A DNA stretch of 64,000 nt, taken from Streptomyces sp. AP-93. Its GTDB lineage: Bacteria; Actinomycetota; Actinomycetes; Streptomycetales; Streptomycetaceae. Shown piece after piece: positions 26,055 to 34,335 of this stretch (position 1 is its first letter; the number at the start of each line of letters is the position of its first letter). The translations under genes were made by a program, and so were the position numbers. Below the pieces are notes generated by a model. It had not been told where the DNA came from. It made no database searches and saw only the letters and a program-made list of their open reading frames with translations. The stretch spans positions 545,102 through 609,101 of the forward strand of contig NZ_JALGBX010000002.1 of the NCBI RefSeq assembly GCF_022808175.1, in the 5' to 3' direction.

Positions 26055-26537
26055 TCAGCGCTGGTTGATGGTTCCGGTGGCGCGGCCGAACATCCCGGAC
26101 GCGGTGATGTTCTGGGTGACGTGCTGCATGGGCGCCGCACCCCGGCCGATGGCTCCGCGTCCGGCGCGGAGGAGGAGCGGGGCGAGGGTGCCGGCGGCGA
26201 TGAGGGCGATGGCGGCCCAGAGGGCTTCGGCCATGGCGATCAGTCCCGGTGCGGCGTAGGAGATCCCGAACCCGGCGGCGGCGATCCCGCCACCGACGGT
26301 CGGGGCGAGGAGGGCGGTGGTCTTGGCCCATGCGGGGACCGGCTGCGCGGCCGGGGCGAGGTGCTGGGGCTGGGTATAGGCGAGGGTCCGGTAGCCGCCG
26401 GGGAGGGTGACCATCTCGACTCCCGGGGGGAGTTCGGTGGGCAGCATGGCGGGCTGGTGGATCGCGGCCGGGTAGACGATGGGGTCGCCGTAGCGGGTGG
26501 CGGGGGTGGCGCTCTGGATCGTGGGCTCATAGGGCAT
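26055..26537 (-). CDS. Spd-like membrane protein of the AICE
   Basis: 160 aa. The N-terminal 60 residues are polar and proline-rich, followed by three hydrophobic segments (about 74-92, 95-112 and 114-125) and a polar tail. It is encoded just downstream of the clt-like repeats and traB, where streptomycete plasmids carry spd genes for intramycelial spread. It is called Spd-like on position and topology, not on a recognised motif. Confidence 0.7.
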   Translation of the reverse strand: MPYEPTIQSATPATRYGDPIVYPAAIHQPAMLPTELPPGVEMVTLPGGYRTLAYTQPQHLAPAAQPVPAWAKTTALLAPTVGGGIAAAGFGISYAAPGLIAMAEALWAAIALIAAGTLAPLLLRAGRGAIGRGAAPMQHVTQNITASGMFGRATGTINQR

Positions 26538-26609
26538 TGCAGGCTCCTGGACGCGGTGCGGGCGGCCCCCGTGGTGGTGGGGCCGCCCGCTGTGGGTGGT
26601 CGCTCTGCG

Positions 26610-26745
26610 TGGTTCTAGTGGGGCGCGGCTACTGGGTAGTGGGTAGTGGGGTCCCCAGTAGAAAGGGCCCGTTGGGGGCCTGTGGGGGCGCTAGTGGGGT
26701 GTTCTACTGGGTAGTGGGGTGTGCCCCACTACCCAGTACCCGGTA
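26610..26745. promoter_or_regulatory. Candidate clt locus: GGGTAGTG repeats downstream of traB
   Basis: The octamer GGGTAGTG occurs at 26634, 26641 and 26709 and inverted at 26727, with partial TAGTGGGG copies at about 26616 and 26692. A 15-bp-arm perfect hairpin, TACTGGGTAGTGGGG with TGTG loop, spans 26705-26738. In conjugative Streptomyces plasmids the TraB recognition repeats lie next to traB, as here, and GGGTAGTG resembles the FtsK KOPS motif GGGNAGGG. The hairpin could also act as a traB terminator. Confidence 0.6.
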
Positions 26746-26760
26746 GCTGTCCGTGCACGG

Positions 26761-28845
26761 TCAGGCGTGGTCGGGGTGGACGTAGACCGAGTGCGGTCCG
26801 TTGTCCCGGTAGACCAGCTCGCCCCGCTCGGCGGCGGCCCGCAGGGCAGCGCGGACGGTCTTGCGGTCCTTGCCGACGAGGTCCGCGACGGCCGCCGGCT
26901 TCATGCCCTCGGCCCCGGCCGCGTAGATTGCGGTGACGGCTTCAGGCAGCCAGCCCGGCCCGGCATCCCGGCCGCCCTCGCCCCGGTGCGCGGACAGGTT
27001 CAGCCCCGGCCGCCGCGGCTGCTCCTGCTCGGGTTCGGGGTCGGGGGCGAACTCGACGGACATGAGCCGCTCGAACTCCGCGTCCATGTCGCTCGTCTCC
27101 GCGGCGGCCGGGGCCTGCTCGCGGTGCGCGGACAGGTTCAGACCCGTACCTGTCCGGCCCGTCGGTGCGGTGCCCGGCGTGCTGGCGTCGGGGTCGGCTG
27201 CGGTGTGCTGGTGTTCGGTGATCCATGCGGTGCGGGCGGTGTCCCAGCGGCGGGCATAGTCCGGGCCCGCAGCCTTGGCGGAGACGGCGTCCAGGTATGG
27301 GTGCCGCTCCGAGGTGGCGTGGACGATGTCGCGGATCTGGTTCGGCAGGATCCGCCAGGTCCCGAAGAGGGCGGCGGGGGATTCCGGGGTTCCCATGAAT
27401 CCGGTGCCCTTGTGGGGTGCCTGCTCAATCCGCAGGCCGGTCCCTCCGGGGAACAGCTTGGACAGGTCCATGCCCTCGGTCGCACCGCCGGTCAGGGCGA
27501 CGCGGGTCTTGGCTTCGCGCCGGATCATCATGTCCCCCAGGACCGCGCCGGTGGCACCGAGGGCGGTGAGGACGGTGCGGATGCCCATGGCGCGGAGCAT
27601 CCGGATCACTTCGAGGATCTTCTTGGCGAGCTTGCGGGTTTCGGGGTCCCGGCTGATCAGGATCTCCGCGCCCTCGTCGATCAGCAGCATGATCTGCGGG
27701 ATCTCGTGGCTGATGGGCAGGAGGTCGGTGTTGGCCTTGGCCATGAGGTCCTGGTAGGCGCGCTTGCGGTAGTTGCCGACGCGCAGGGCCGCGTCCAGCA
27801 TCAGGTGGGCTTCCTCGTGGCTGGCGGCGAGCCAGTCGATCCCGGGCCGCACCGGCTGGCCCTGGCCGGAGCCGTCCATGGCGGGCCGGATCCAGGGCAG
27901 GCCGGCCGATCCGGCGTTGAGGTCGATGACCCAGGTCAGGATGTCGTCGGCCCGGGCGAACCCGGCCAGGATGACGTGGACCATGTTCGTCTTACCGGAT
28001 CCGGTTGGACCCACGACCAGCGCGCACTGCTCGCGGAGGTAGGTGAGGATCTCCTCCGCGTTGGTGCGGTAGCCCCACGGGATGCCGGTGTGGATCGACA
28101 GAGCGCTGTAGTCGGCCGGGTAGGGGACTTCCGCCGCGAGGACGTTGACCGTGGTCACGTCGATCAGGACGCGGCCCTGGTCGATGCCCGGGGATGCGGC
28201 GGCGGTGCAGCCGTGCGGGAGGCGGGCATCGGCGGACAGGCGGGCGTTCTCGCGGGCGATCCGGTCGTAGGTGGTGCCGCCCGCGGGGAGTTCGGCGTCG
28301 ATGGTGAAGCCGGTGTTCGTCGGCCACATCTCCACGGCCACAATCCGCAGGGTGATCCCGCAGACCCGCTGGACCCGGTCCACCCACTCAGCGGCGATGG
28401 CCCGCCGGTCGGCGGACAGCTCGCGGGCCACCTGCCGCTCGGCGGCGGCGATGGCTTCGAGTTCGCGGGCTTCCTCGTAGAAGCCGACCGAGCGGGCCGC
28501 GGCCCCCATGCCGACACCGATCACAGCGAGGGAGCCCAGCGCGGTCCAGGTGAGCGGGCCGGTGGCCAACGCCCACGTGGTCCAGCCGGACCCGAGCAGC
28601 CAGGACGCGGCCCGCGCGCCGATCGTGCGAGCCGCGAGCTTCTGCCGCAGCCCCGAAGCGGTGTGCCCGATCGCGCCGACCGTCCCGATCGCGAGGGCCC
28701 AGGTCGGGGGCATGTGGGCGAGGGTGCCGACGGTGGCGACGGCGTAGGCGCCGGTGGTGGCGGACAGGGCGCCGGTGATGGGGCCGTGGCCGGCGGCCCA
28801 GTCCAGCGCGAGCCCGTTGTGGGTGACGGTGTTGGTGGTGGTCAT
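26761..28845 (-). CDS. traB: TraB-like FtsK/SpoIIIE double-stranded DNA translocase
   Basis: 694 aa. N-terminal hydrophobic segments (about 35-60 and 80-112) anchor it in the membrane. The motor domain has Walker A GPTGSGKT (279-286) and Walker B LLIDEG (387-392). The C-terminus carries a winged helix (about 630-690, EGMKPAAVADLVGKDRKTVRAAL) that fits the sequence-reading gamma domain. A segment GLNLSAHR is duplicated in the linker. TraB moves double-stranded element DNA between hyphae without nicking. Coupled by a 1-nt overlap to the upstream gene. The repeats just after its stop are candidate recognition sites. Confidence 0.92.
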   Translation of the reverse strand: MTTTNTVTHNGLALDWAAGHGPITGALSATTGAYAVATVGTLAHMPPTWALAIGTVGAIGHTASGLRQKLAARTIGARAASWLLGSGWTTWALATGPLTWTALGSLAVIGVGMGAAARSVGFYEEARELEAIAAAERQVARELSADRRAIAAEWVDRVQRVCGITLRIVAVEMWPTNTGFTIDAELPAGGTTYDRIARENARLSADARLPHGCTAAASPGIDQGRVLIDVTTVNVLAAEVPYPADYSALSIHTGIPWGYRTNAEEILTYLREQCALVVGPTGSGKTNMVHVILAGFARADDILTWVIDLNAGSAGLPWIRPAMDGSGQGQPVRPGIDWLAASHEEAHLMLDAALRVGNYRKRAYQDLMAKANTDLLPISHEIPQIMLLIDEGAEILISRDPETRKLAKKILEVIRMLRAMGIRTVLTALGATGAVLGDMMIRREAKTRVALTGGATEGMDLSKLFPGGTGLRIEQAPHKGTGFMGTPESPAALFGTWRILPNQIRDIVHATSERHPYLDAVSAKAAGPDYARRWDTARTAWITEHQHTAADPDASTPGTAPTGRTGTGLNLSAHREQAPAAAETSDMDAEFERLMSVEFAPDPEPEQEQPRRPGLNLSAHRGEGGRDAGPGWLPEAVTAIYAAGAEGMKPAAVADLVGKDRKTVRAALRAAAERGELVYRDNGPHSVYVHPDHA

Positions 28846-30461
28846 CAGACGTTCCAGCCCTTCTCGGCCTCGGGCCCGTTGCGGGGGTCCTCGTGGCGGG
28901 CGATGTCGGCCTCGTGTGCCTTGCGGAAGGCAGGTCCCAGGTCCTCGGCCACGGCGACGGCGGAGTTGATCGCGCCGTAGATGTCGGCGAAGCCGTCCGC
29001 GACTTCCTTCTCCAGCGGGAACTCGGTGTCGGAGCGCTCCGCGAGGATCTGCATGACGTTCGCGATCGACGCGAGAGCCTCGGGCAGGCCCTCGATCATC
29101 GCGAGGATCTCCATGGCGTTCTCGGGCTCGTAGGCCTGGGCCGCCTGCTCCATCTCGGCGGCGAGCTCTTCGAACCTGAACCCGGATGCGTTGCTCACAG
29201 CTACTCCTTGGCTGACGGGAGGTGCGGGAACGTGCGTGGTGGGACGGGCGGCGCGGTCACCGAGGAGGTCGCCTTCGGCCTCCTGCTCGGTCCTGGCCTC
29301 GGCCAGGACCTCCTCCATGTCGGCGTCGTGCTGCGCGGCAATGCCGAGGTCACGCTCGTGGCGTTCGTCCTCGGCACGGGCCAGGAGACGCCGGTAGAGG
29401 CGGCGCCCGGGATTCTGGAGCCAGGCCCAGCCGAGCTTCCGGCCAAGCGGTGTGGTCAGCAGGCCGATGGCGCCCAGCAGCGCGCCGAGCACGCCGGCCA
29501 TCGCCCGGCGGGCGTGGAAACGGGCCGCGGACTTCCGCAGAGCCTTCCGCGTCGCCTTGCGGGCGGGGGCGGCGAGCTGCTTGACCCGCTTGCGGAACGC
29601 CTTGTCCTGGACACCGGCCCGGCCGTTGGCGACCGCCCGGCCCGCGCCGCGGTCCCGCAAGGAGCGGACGGCGCCAACGGCCTTGTCGCGGACGGCGGCG
29701 GCCTTGCCCATGGACTTGGCGAGGGTGCGGGCAGCCGGACCACGCGCCTTCGTACCGGTGGAGGTGGCGCGCGCGGCGGCTTTTGCTGCCCGCCGGGTGT
29801 CTGCGACCTGGCGGCGTGCCTGAACTGCAGCCGTGCGGGCAGCGGATCGGGTCGGGGCCTGTGTCTTGGCCTGGGAGCGCAGGTCGCGGACCTGCCCGGC
29901 CCGGCCACCGGCCAGACGACCGACTGCCTGCCCAGCCCGCTGACGGGCGGACGGCTTCCCCGCCTTGTTGAACGAAGCGCCGGACCGGCCAGCAGACCGG
30001 ACACCGGCCGCGGCGGCCGCGCGGTGCCGGGCCTGCCCGCCACCGGCCCGGCGGGGGGATCCAGATCCCCCACCGGTACGAGCGCTAGTGCGGGGCTGGG
30101 AGGGGATCCGGCCCAGGGTGCTGCGGCCCTGTTTTCCCCCGGCGGTGCGGTTGGCGGCTGGGGTGGGCTTTGCCGCGGGCTTCTTCTTGCGGTCCTTGCT
30201 GCGCTGGTGGGCGGCGGCGGTACCCAGGACAGCGGCGCCGGTCATCGCGATCGCGGCGGCGATCGGGCCGCCGACCAGGGCGGCGGTGGCCAGGAGTCCG
30301 GCGGCGGTGTTCGTCCCGGTCAGGGACAGCGGCCCCACGGGGAAACCGCCCGGGGTGTGCTCCACCTCCTTGGCCTTGGCCGTGGCGGTGGGCTCGGTCG
30401 GGGCCGGGCTGGTCGTGGCTTCTTGCGGTGGGGCCTGCGGTTCAACGGTCGTTTCGGTCAT
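28845..30461 (-). CDS. Large basic membrane protein of the AICE transfer operon (Spd-like)
   Basis: 538 aa. Hydrophobic segments lie at about 48-82 and 318-340. Between them is a very basic Arg/Ala/Lys-rich coiled region (about 85-310). The C-terminal 150 residues are acidic, with a helical domain (EILAMIEGLPEALASIANVMQ). Its stop overlaps the traB start, so it is co-expressed with the translocase. The basic region could bind DNA or teichoic acids; this is inferred from composition. It resembles the large spread proteins of AICEs and no enzyme motif is seen. Confidence 0.78.
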   Translation of the reverse strand: MTETTVEPQAPPQEATTSPAPTEPTATAKAKEVEHTPGGFPVGPLSLTGTNTAAGLLATAALVGGPIAAAIAMTGAAVLGTAAAHQRSKDRKKKPAAKPTPAANRTAGGKQGRSTLGRIPSQPRTSARTGGGSGSPRRAGGGQARHRAAAAAGVRSAGRSGASFNKAGKPSARQRAGQAVGRLAGGRAGQVRDLRSQAKTQAPTRSAARTAAVQARRQVADTRRAAKAAARATSTGTKARGPAARTLAKSMGKAAAVRDKAVGAVRSLRDRGAGRAVANGRAGVQDKAFRKRVKQLAAPARKATRKALRKSAARFHARRAMAGVLGALLGAIGLLTTPLGRKLGWAWLQNPGRRLYRRLLARAEDERHERDLGIAAQHDADMEEVLAEARTEQEAEGDLLGDRAARPTTHVPAPPVSQGVAVSNASGFRFEELAAEMEQAAQAYEPENAMEILAMIEGLPEALASIANVMQILAERSDTEFPLEKEVADGFADIYGAINSAVAVAEDLGPAFRKAHEADIARHEDPRNGPEAEKGWNV

Positions 30462-30540
30462 GCTGAACGTGCTCCTTCAGGGGAGAAGAGGGCCCGGCCG
30501 ACGCTGTGAGAGGTGGGCGGCCGGGCCCTGCTGAGGTGGT

Positions 30541-30906
30541 TCAGGCGACGCACTGTTCGTCATCGGGGTACGCACACGGGACGCACATGCCGAGCGAGGC
30601 CGGGATCACGTACCCGGCATCACGCGAGCAGGTCGGGCAGGTACGGCGAGCCGCGTTGGCCTTCGCCAGCGCGGCGGCCTTGGCCGGCGTCATGGGTCGG
30701 ACCGGGCGGGCGAGCTCTATCCGATAGAGGAAGGCGACCAGCGGGCCGCGCCGGTATCGAAGCCGTTCCACCTGGGCGACGACGTCCTGTCCGCCGGGGC
30801 GGAGGCCGGCGGCGCGGAGTTGGCGGCGGGTGGCCAGGCCGTCGGGGGCCAGGCGCCAGGTGTAGACGGGAAGGGTCGCTACCGCACTGAGCGGGGTCGG
30901 CCTCAC
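30541..30906 (-). CDS. RRQRL-motif zinc-binding-type protein
   Basis: 121 aa. An N-terminal LATRRQLRAAGLRPGGQD segment matches the family named for an RRQRL motif (here RRQLR). The C-terminal zinc ribbon-like part has CPTC and CVPC pairs (RRTCPTCSRD, LGMCVPCAYPDDEQC). It is a typical small gene of AICE transfer operons, of unknown function. Its 5' end overlaps the DUF2637 gene stop by 4 nt. Confidence 0.83.
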   Translation of the reverse strand: MRPTPLSAVATLPVYTWRLAPDGLATRRQLRAAGLRPGGQDVVAQVERLRYRRGPLVAFLYRIELARPVRPMTPAKAAALAKANAARRTCPTCSRDAGYVIPASLGMCVPCAYPDDEQCVA

Positions 30907-31943
30907 GACGTGGCCCCTTCAAGAGCCTGGACGGTGGAGCTGTTCGCATCGCGCAGTTCCTGGTAGCGGCCGGAGGCCCAGCCGACAGACCAACCAGTCA
31001 GCTCAGCGGCCACCCGCACGGGCAGTCCCACGTCGAACGCGGCCCGGACAGTGGCGAGCGCCTGGCTTTCCTTCAGCTTCTCGGCCGGCGGTCCGGCGGC
31101 GAGGAGGGCGGCGCGTTCACGCTCGATCCGCTCCTGTTCACGCTCGCGTTCACGGCGTTCACGCTCCACCTGCTCGGCACGCGCCTGACGCTCACGCTCC
31201 GCCTTCCGCCGGGCCTCCAGTTCGCGCTGCTGCGCGGCCCGCCGATCGGCCTGTTCACGCTCGACCTGAGCCTGTTCACGCTCGCGTTCACCGCGTTCAC
31301 GGGCCTCACGTTCCGCGGCCGCGGCGGCATCAGCACGGGCCTGCTCTTCGCGCCGGATCCGGTCCTGCCGCTCGGCTTCCTCGCGCACGAGTCGGGCTTC
31401 GTGTTCACGCTGTTCACGGGCGAGGGCCGCCTCATGGTCACGGCGTTCACGCACCCGCAACTGGCGCGCTTCCTCCCGGTCCTCGACCGCCTTCGTCCGG
31501 GCCTGAGCTTCGGCCCGCTGCTCGGCCTGTAGGGCCCGGACGGCGGTGGTGATGGCCCGCCGATAGGCGAGACCAGCCTCAGCCGTGACGATGAGGAGGA
31601 GCGGTGCGACGGAGTGGATCGCGACGCCGACCAGGTCCCCGGCCAGCGCGGATGCCCCGATGTTCAGGGCCAGGGTCATGGCGCCGGTCATCCACCGCAG
31701 CGCGACCGGCCAGGCGCCGCCGTGGCCGCCGAGGCGGGCCAGGACGGAGTCAAGGCGGACCACGATGACCACCGCCGCATCGACCACGAGCGGCAGGATC
31801 GGGGCCGTCCACCGCCACTCCTCGGCGGTGTGCGCGGCCATCAGCGGGGTGACGGTCAGGACGGAGTAAAGCATCGCCCCGCCCACGATCAGCCACGTCC
31901 CGACCGACAGGGCACGCTCGGATGAACGGATCTGAACATCCAT
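30903..31943 (-). CDS. DUF2637 membrane protein with coiled-coil tail
   Basis: 346 aa from ATG at 31943, with GGAGGT upstream. Four hydrophobic helices (about 15-35, 45-62, 80-100 and 105-125) form the DUF2637 domain. A very charged Arg/Glu/Gln coiled coil (about 130-285) and a C-terminal helix-turn-helix-like segment (VAAELTGWSVGWASGRYQEL) follow. DUF2637 proteins are near universal in AICE transfer modules but unassigned. The HTH-like end suggests DNA contact from the membrane. Confidence 0.88.
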   Translation of the reverse strand: MDVQIRSSERALSVGTWLIVGGAMLYSVLTVTPLMAAHTAEEWRWTAPILPLVVDAAVVIVVRLDSVLARLGGHGGAWPVALRWMTGAMTLALNIGASALAGDLVGVAIHSVAPLLLIVTAEAGLAYRRAITTAVRALQAEQRAEAQARTKAVEDREEARQLRVRERRDHEAALAREQREHEARLVREEAERQDRIRREEQARADAAAAAEREARERGEREREQAQVEREQADRRAAQQRELEARRKAERERQARAEQVERERREREREQERIERERAALLAAGPPAEKLKESQALATVRAAFDVGLPVRVAAELTGWSVGWASGRYQELRDANSSTVQALEGATS

Positions 31944-32281
31944 CACGACGCGACCTCCACCCGTGAACGTTCCTCGGCGAAGGCCGGGACCGGGGCGAAG
32001 GAGCGCATACGGAGTCGGGCTCCGCCCCACTCGGCCTCGACCTCCAGGACCCGATTGACCCCGTTGCCTTGAACGTGCTCGGAGATCGTCTGCGGGTCGA
32101 TTCCGAGGGCTTCGCGCCAGGCCTCGAACGCGGCCGGGGTGTCGAAGAAGTCCATGTCCAGCCGATCGGGGAAGACGCTGGACACGGATACGGTCGGCGC
32201 GGGCAGATGCCAGAAGTGGCCGGCGAACACGCCCAGGACGAGGAGTGGGGCCTGCATCTCTCGCAGGGACGGGTCGTTCAC
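31943..32281 (-). CDS. Small AICE protein, unknown function
   Basis: 112 aa from GTG at 32281. It is soluble and mixed alpha/beta, with aromatic-rich FAGHFWHLPAPTVSV. It overlaps the DUF6284-type gene upstream by 4 nt and the DUF2637 gene downstream by 1 nt (TGATG), so it belongs to the same operon. No motif is recognised. Confidence 0.75.
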   Translation of the reverse strand: MNDPSLREMQAPLLVLGVFAGHFWHLPAPTVSVSSVFPDRLDMDFFDTPAAFEAWREALGIDPQTISEHVQGNGVNRVLEVEAEWGGARLRMRSFAPVPAFAEERSRVEVAS

Positions 32282-32547
32282 GCGGCACCGCCCTGCATGC
32301 TCGTGGCGGCGGTGCGGTTGGTGGCGTCACGGCGGGCGGTCAGGACCCGGTTGCGGGCCCGGCGGATCCGGCGGGCGTTGAACTCGGACGCCGGCCGGTC
32401 GAGCTGGGAGATCAGCGCGTCGAGCAGGTCGACCTCCGCCAGGATCAGCGGCATCTCGACCTCGATCGCGTCCAGCTCCGCATCCGACGGCTCCAAGCCG
32501 TCCGACCACGGGGTAACGATGCTCTGAAGTGCAGCGATGGACTTCAT
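32278..32547 (-). CDS. Small DUF6284-like AICE protein
   Basis: 89 aa from ATG at 32547, preceded by AGGAGC. A helical acidic N-terminal half (EPSDAELDAIEVEMPLI) and a basic C-terminal half (ARRIRRARNRVLTARR) resemble the DUF6284 family as I remember it. It is the first gene of the long minus-strand transfer operon (32547 to about 25800). Confidence 0.78.
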   Translation of the reverse strand: MKSIAALQSIVTPWSDGLEPSDAELDAIEVEMPLILAEVDLLDALISQLDRPASEFNARRIRRARNRVLTARRDATNRTAATSMQGGAA

Positions 32548-32581
32548 GGGTCTTGCTCCTTCGACGGAGGAACGGGACTCA

Positions 32582-32613
32582 GCAGCCCCCGGCGTTCGAG
32601 CGCCGGGGGCTGC
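32582..32613. terminator. Hairpin upstream of the transfer operon
   Basis: GCAGCCCCCGGCG (32582-32594) pairs with CGCCGGGGGCTGC (32601-32613) around a 6-nt loop. It lies 35 bp upstream of the first transfer gene, so it may act as a leader hairpin or insulator. Confidence 0.6.
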
Positions 32614-32986
32614 ACTTCGTTGGGGGTGGAGCGGCACTCGGCTCCCTGCAACCCCGCACGTACACCGCCGAAGCGGCGGACGCGCGGGGGAGGCAACCGG
32701 CCACAGCGCTACGGCTGCGGCAGTGGAGACGCGAAGGGCGGCTTCCTGTGCCGGTCCAGCAGGGGAAGCGCCCAGAGATGTCGTCGGTACACATCAACCT
32801 CCAACAGGGGGTCGGACGTGCGAAAAGGTGTCTCGCCTTCGGGAACACGAGCTCCCGTTGTAGGCATGCGAGACGGTGACCTTTCGGTCTCGCCCTCCGG
32901 TTGACAAGGGATCCGGGGCCCTCCCCCCGTCCGATGCGGGGCTCCTGGTCGTACGTGCACACCGAAGTTGAGCCCTTGCGGGCCAT

Positions 32987-33025
32987 CTGGTGCGCACCAG
33001 AAGCATGGCATCTGGTGCGCACCAG
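32987..33025. promoter_or_regulatory. Paired palindromic operators CTGGTGCGCACCAG
   Basis: Two identical 14-bp dyads are spaced 25 bp centre to centre. The right copy extends to a perfect 20-bp palindrome (33009-33028), CATCTGGTGC plus its complement. Their location between divergent transfer and regulator genes fits a repressor of transfer genes. Confidence 0.75.
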
Positions 33026-33204
33026 ATGCAAGCCCTTGGTTCGTTCGGGGCTTGCCGGTGTTCTTCCGGTGTGACTCCAGGAAACGGCCCAGACAGGGGG
33101 TCTCGGTAGCCAACAGGGGTTAACCTCAGGGGTGTTAACCCGCTCCCACCTGCGGTGATCCGGTTAAGCCCTCGCAGGTGGCACGGCCATCGGAGGCGAT
33201 GCAC

Positions 33205-34335
33205 GTGGGCAAGGGATTACGGGCAGTTCGTACTGCGCGGGGATGGTCGCAGGAGCGGCTGATCTTCGAGATTGAGCGCTACGCGCGGCAGCACATGCTG
33301 AACGTCGCATCGAGCGCGAGCTTGAAGACCTACGTGTCGGAGTGGGAGAACGGCCGGCGGGCCATCACGGAGCGGTACGCCGTGATCCTCCGGCCGCTGC
33401 TCGGGGTGACGGACGTCGAGCTGGGCGGGGAGCCTGCACGCGTAGTCCCCCAGCAAGCAGACGGCTACGAAGACCTGTTGAGCCGGATCGACTCGGCGCG
33501 GAGCGTCAGCGATTCCATGGTGAGCACCTTCATGGACCAGACCGAGCTACTTCGGACCATGGACCGGCAGATGGGTGCATCGGGCCTGGTGGACCAGATG
33601 AACGGGCACCTGACGACGATGGAGGACGCGCTCACCTTCGCGGTTCTGCCAGGAACTCGTCGTCCCATCGCAAGGGCGCTGGCCGGGGCCGCAACCTTGG
33701 CGGCATGGCAAGCGCTGGACGCGGGTTCTGTGGAGCGCGCGTGGAGGCACTACGAGCTGGCGAAACGAGCTGCGCAGGACGCTGACGCGCCGCAGTACTT
33801 GGCTCACGCCATGGGGGAGCAGGCATACGTCCTGGGCGATGCCGGGCGCCCGGAGATGGCGGTTGAGCTCATCCGGGACGCGCAGCGCACCCACGCGGAG
33901 AGGCAGTCACCGCGCCTTCGGGCTTGGCTGAGTGCGGCGGAAGCAGAGCTGTGCGCCGCCGCCGGCATGCACGACGATTCCAGGCACGCGCTCGACCGGG
34001 CGGCGGCGACACTCCCAGAAGGTGCCCATGCCCGCGACTCGGACATGTTGAGCATCTTCCTGAACGGGGACCACCTAGCTCGCTGGCGGGGGAATGTGCT
34101 GGCACTCCTGGGCGACAGCTCGGCCATGGACGACCTCTACGCGTCGCTCCAGACGACGGACCCCACGTTCGTCCGCGCCAAGGCAGGCCTCCACAGCGAC
34201 CTGACGCAGGCACACCTTGCCCGCGGCGAGTTCGACGAGGCCCGCTCGAACCTTCAGCAGGCGCGCCTGCTGGCGAACCGCACGGGGTCAGTGCGGCATC
34301 GCCGGCGTGTGGAGCTGCTTACGGGGCGGCTGTAG
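33205..34335 (+). CDS. XRE-type HTH regulator with TPR-like C-terminus
   Basis: 376 aa. GTG at 33205 is chosen because GGAGG (33192-33196) is 8 nt upstream; an in-frame GTG at 33178 is possible. The N-terminal HTH (LRAVRTARGWSQERLIFEIE, with an unusually long insert before SLKTYVSEWENG) is followed by an alpha-helical repeat domain (about 95-370). This architecture is common in Streptomyces mobile elements and resembles peptide-sensing regulators. It is divergent from the transfer operon and is the likely ligand of the palindromes upstream. Its 3' end overlaps the convergent GntR-NUDIX gene by 17 bp. Confidence 0.85.
   Translation: MGKGLRAVRTARGWSQERLIFEIERYARQHMLNVASSASLKTYVSEWENGRRAITERYAVILRPLLGVTDVELGGEPARVVPQQADGYEDLLSRIDSARSVSDSMVSTFMDQTELLRTMDRQMGASGLVDQMNGHLTTMEDALTFAVLPGTRRPIARALAGAATLAAWQALDAGSVERAWRHYELAKRAAQDADAPQYLAHAMGEQAYVLGDAGRPEMAVELIRDAQRTHAERQSPRLRAWLSAAEAELCAAAGMHDDSRHALDRAAATLPEGAHARDSDMLSIFLNGDHLARWRGNVLALLGDSSAMDDLYASLQTTDPTFVRAKAGLHSDLTQAHLARGEFDEARSNLQQARLLANRTGSVRHRRRVELLTGRL

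Larger units (their letters stand above)
32548..33204. other. AICE regulatory intergenic region with operators
   Basis: About 650 bp separate the transfer operon from the divergent HTH/TPR regulator. Contents: a 13-bp-stem hairpin at 32582-32613; two copies of the perfect 14-bp palindrome CTGGTGCGCACCAG at 32987-33000 and 33012-33025; and an inverted GGGGTTAAC/GTTAACCC pair at about 33116-33145, close to the regulator start. No protein gene is convincing. These sites probably control both divergent promoters. Confidence 0.7.
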
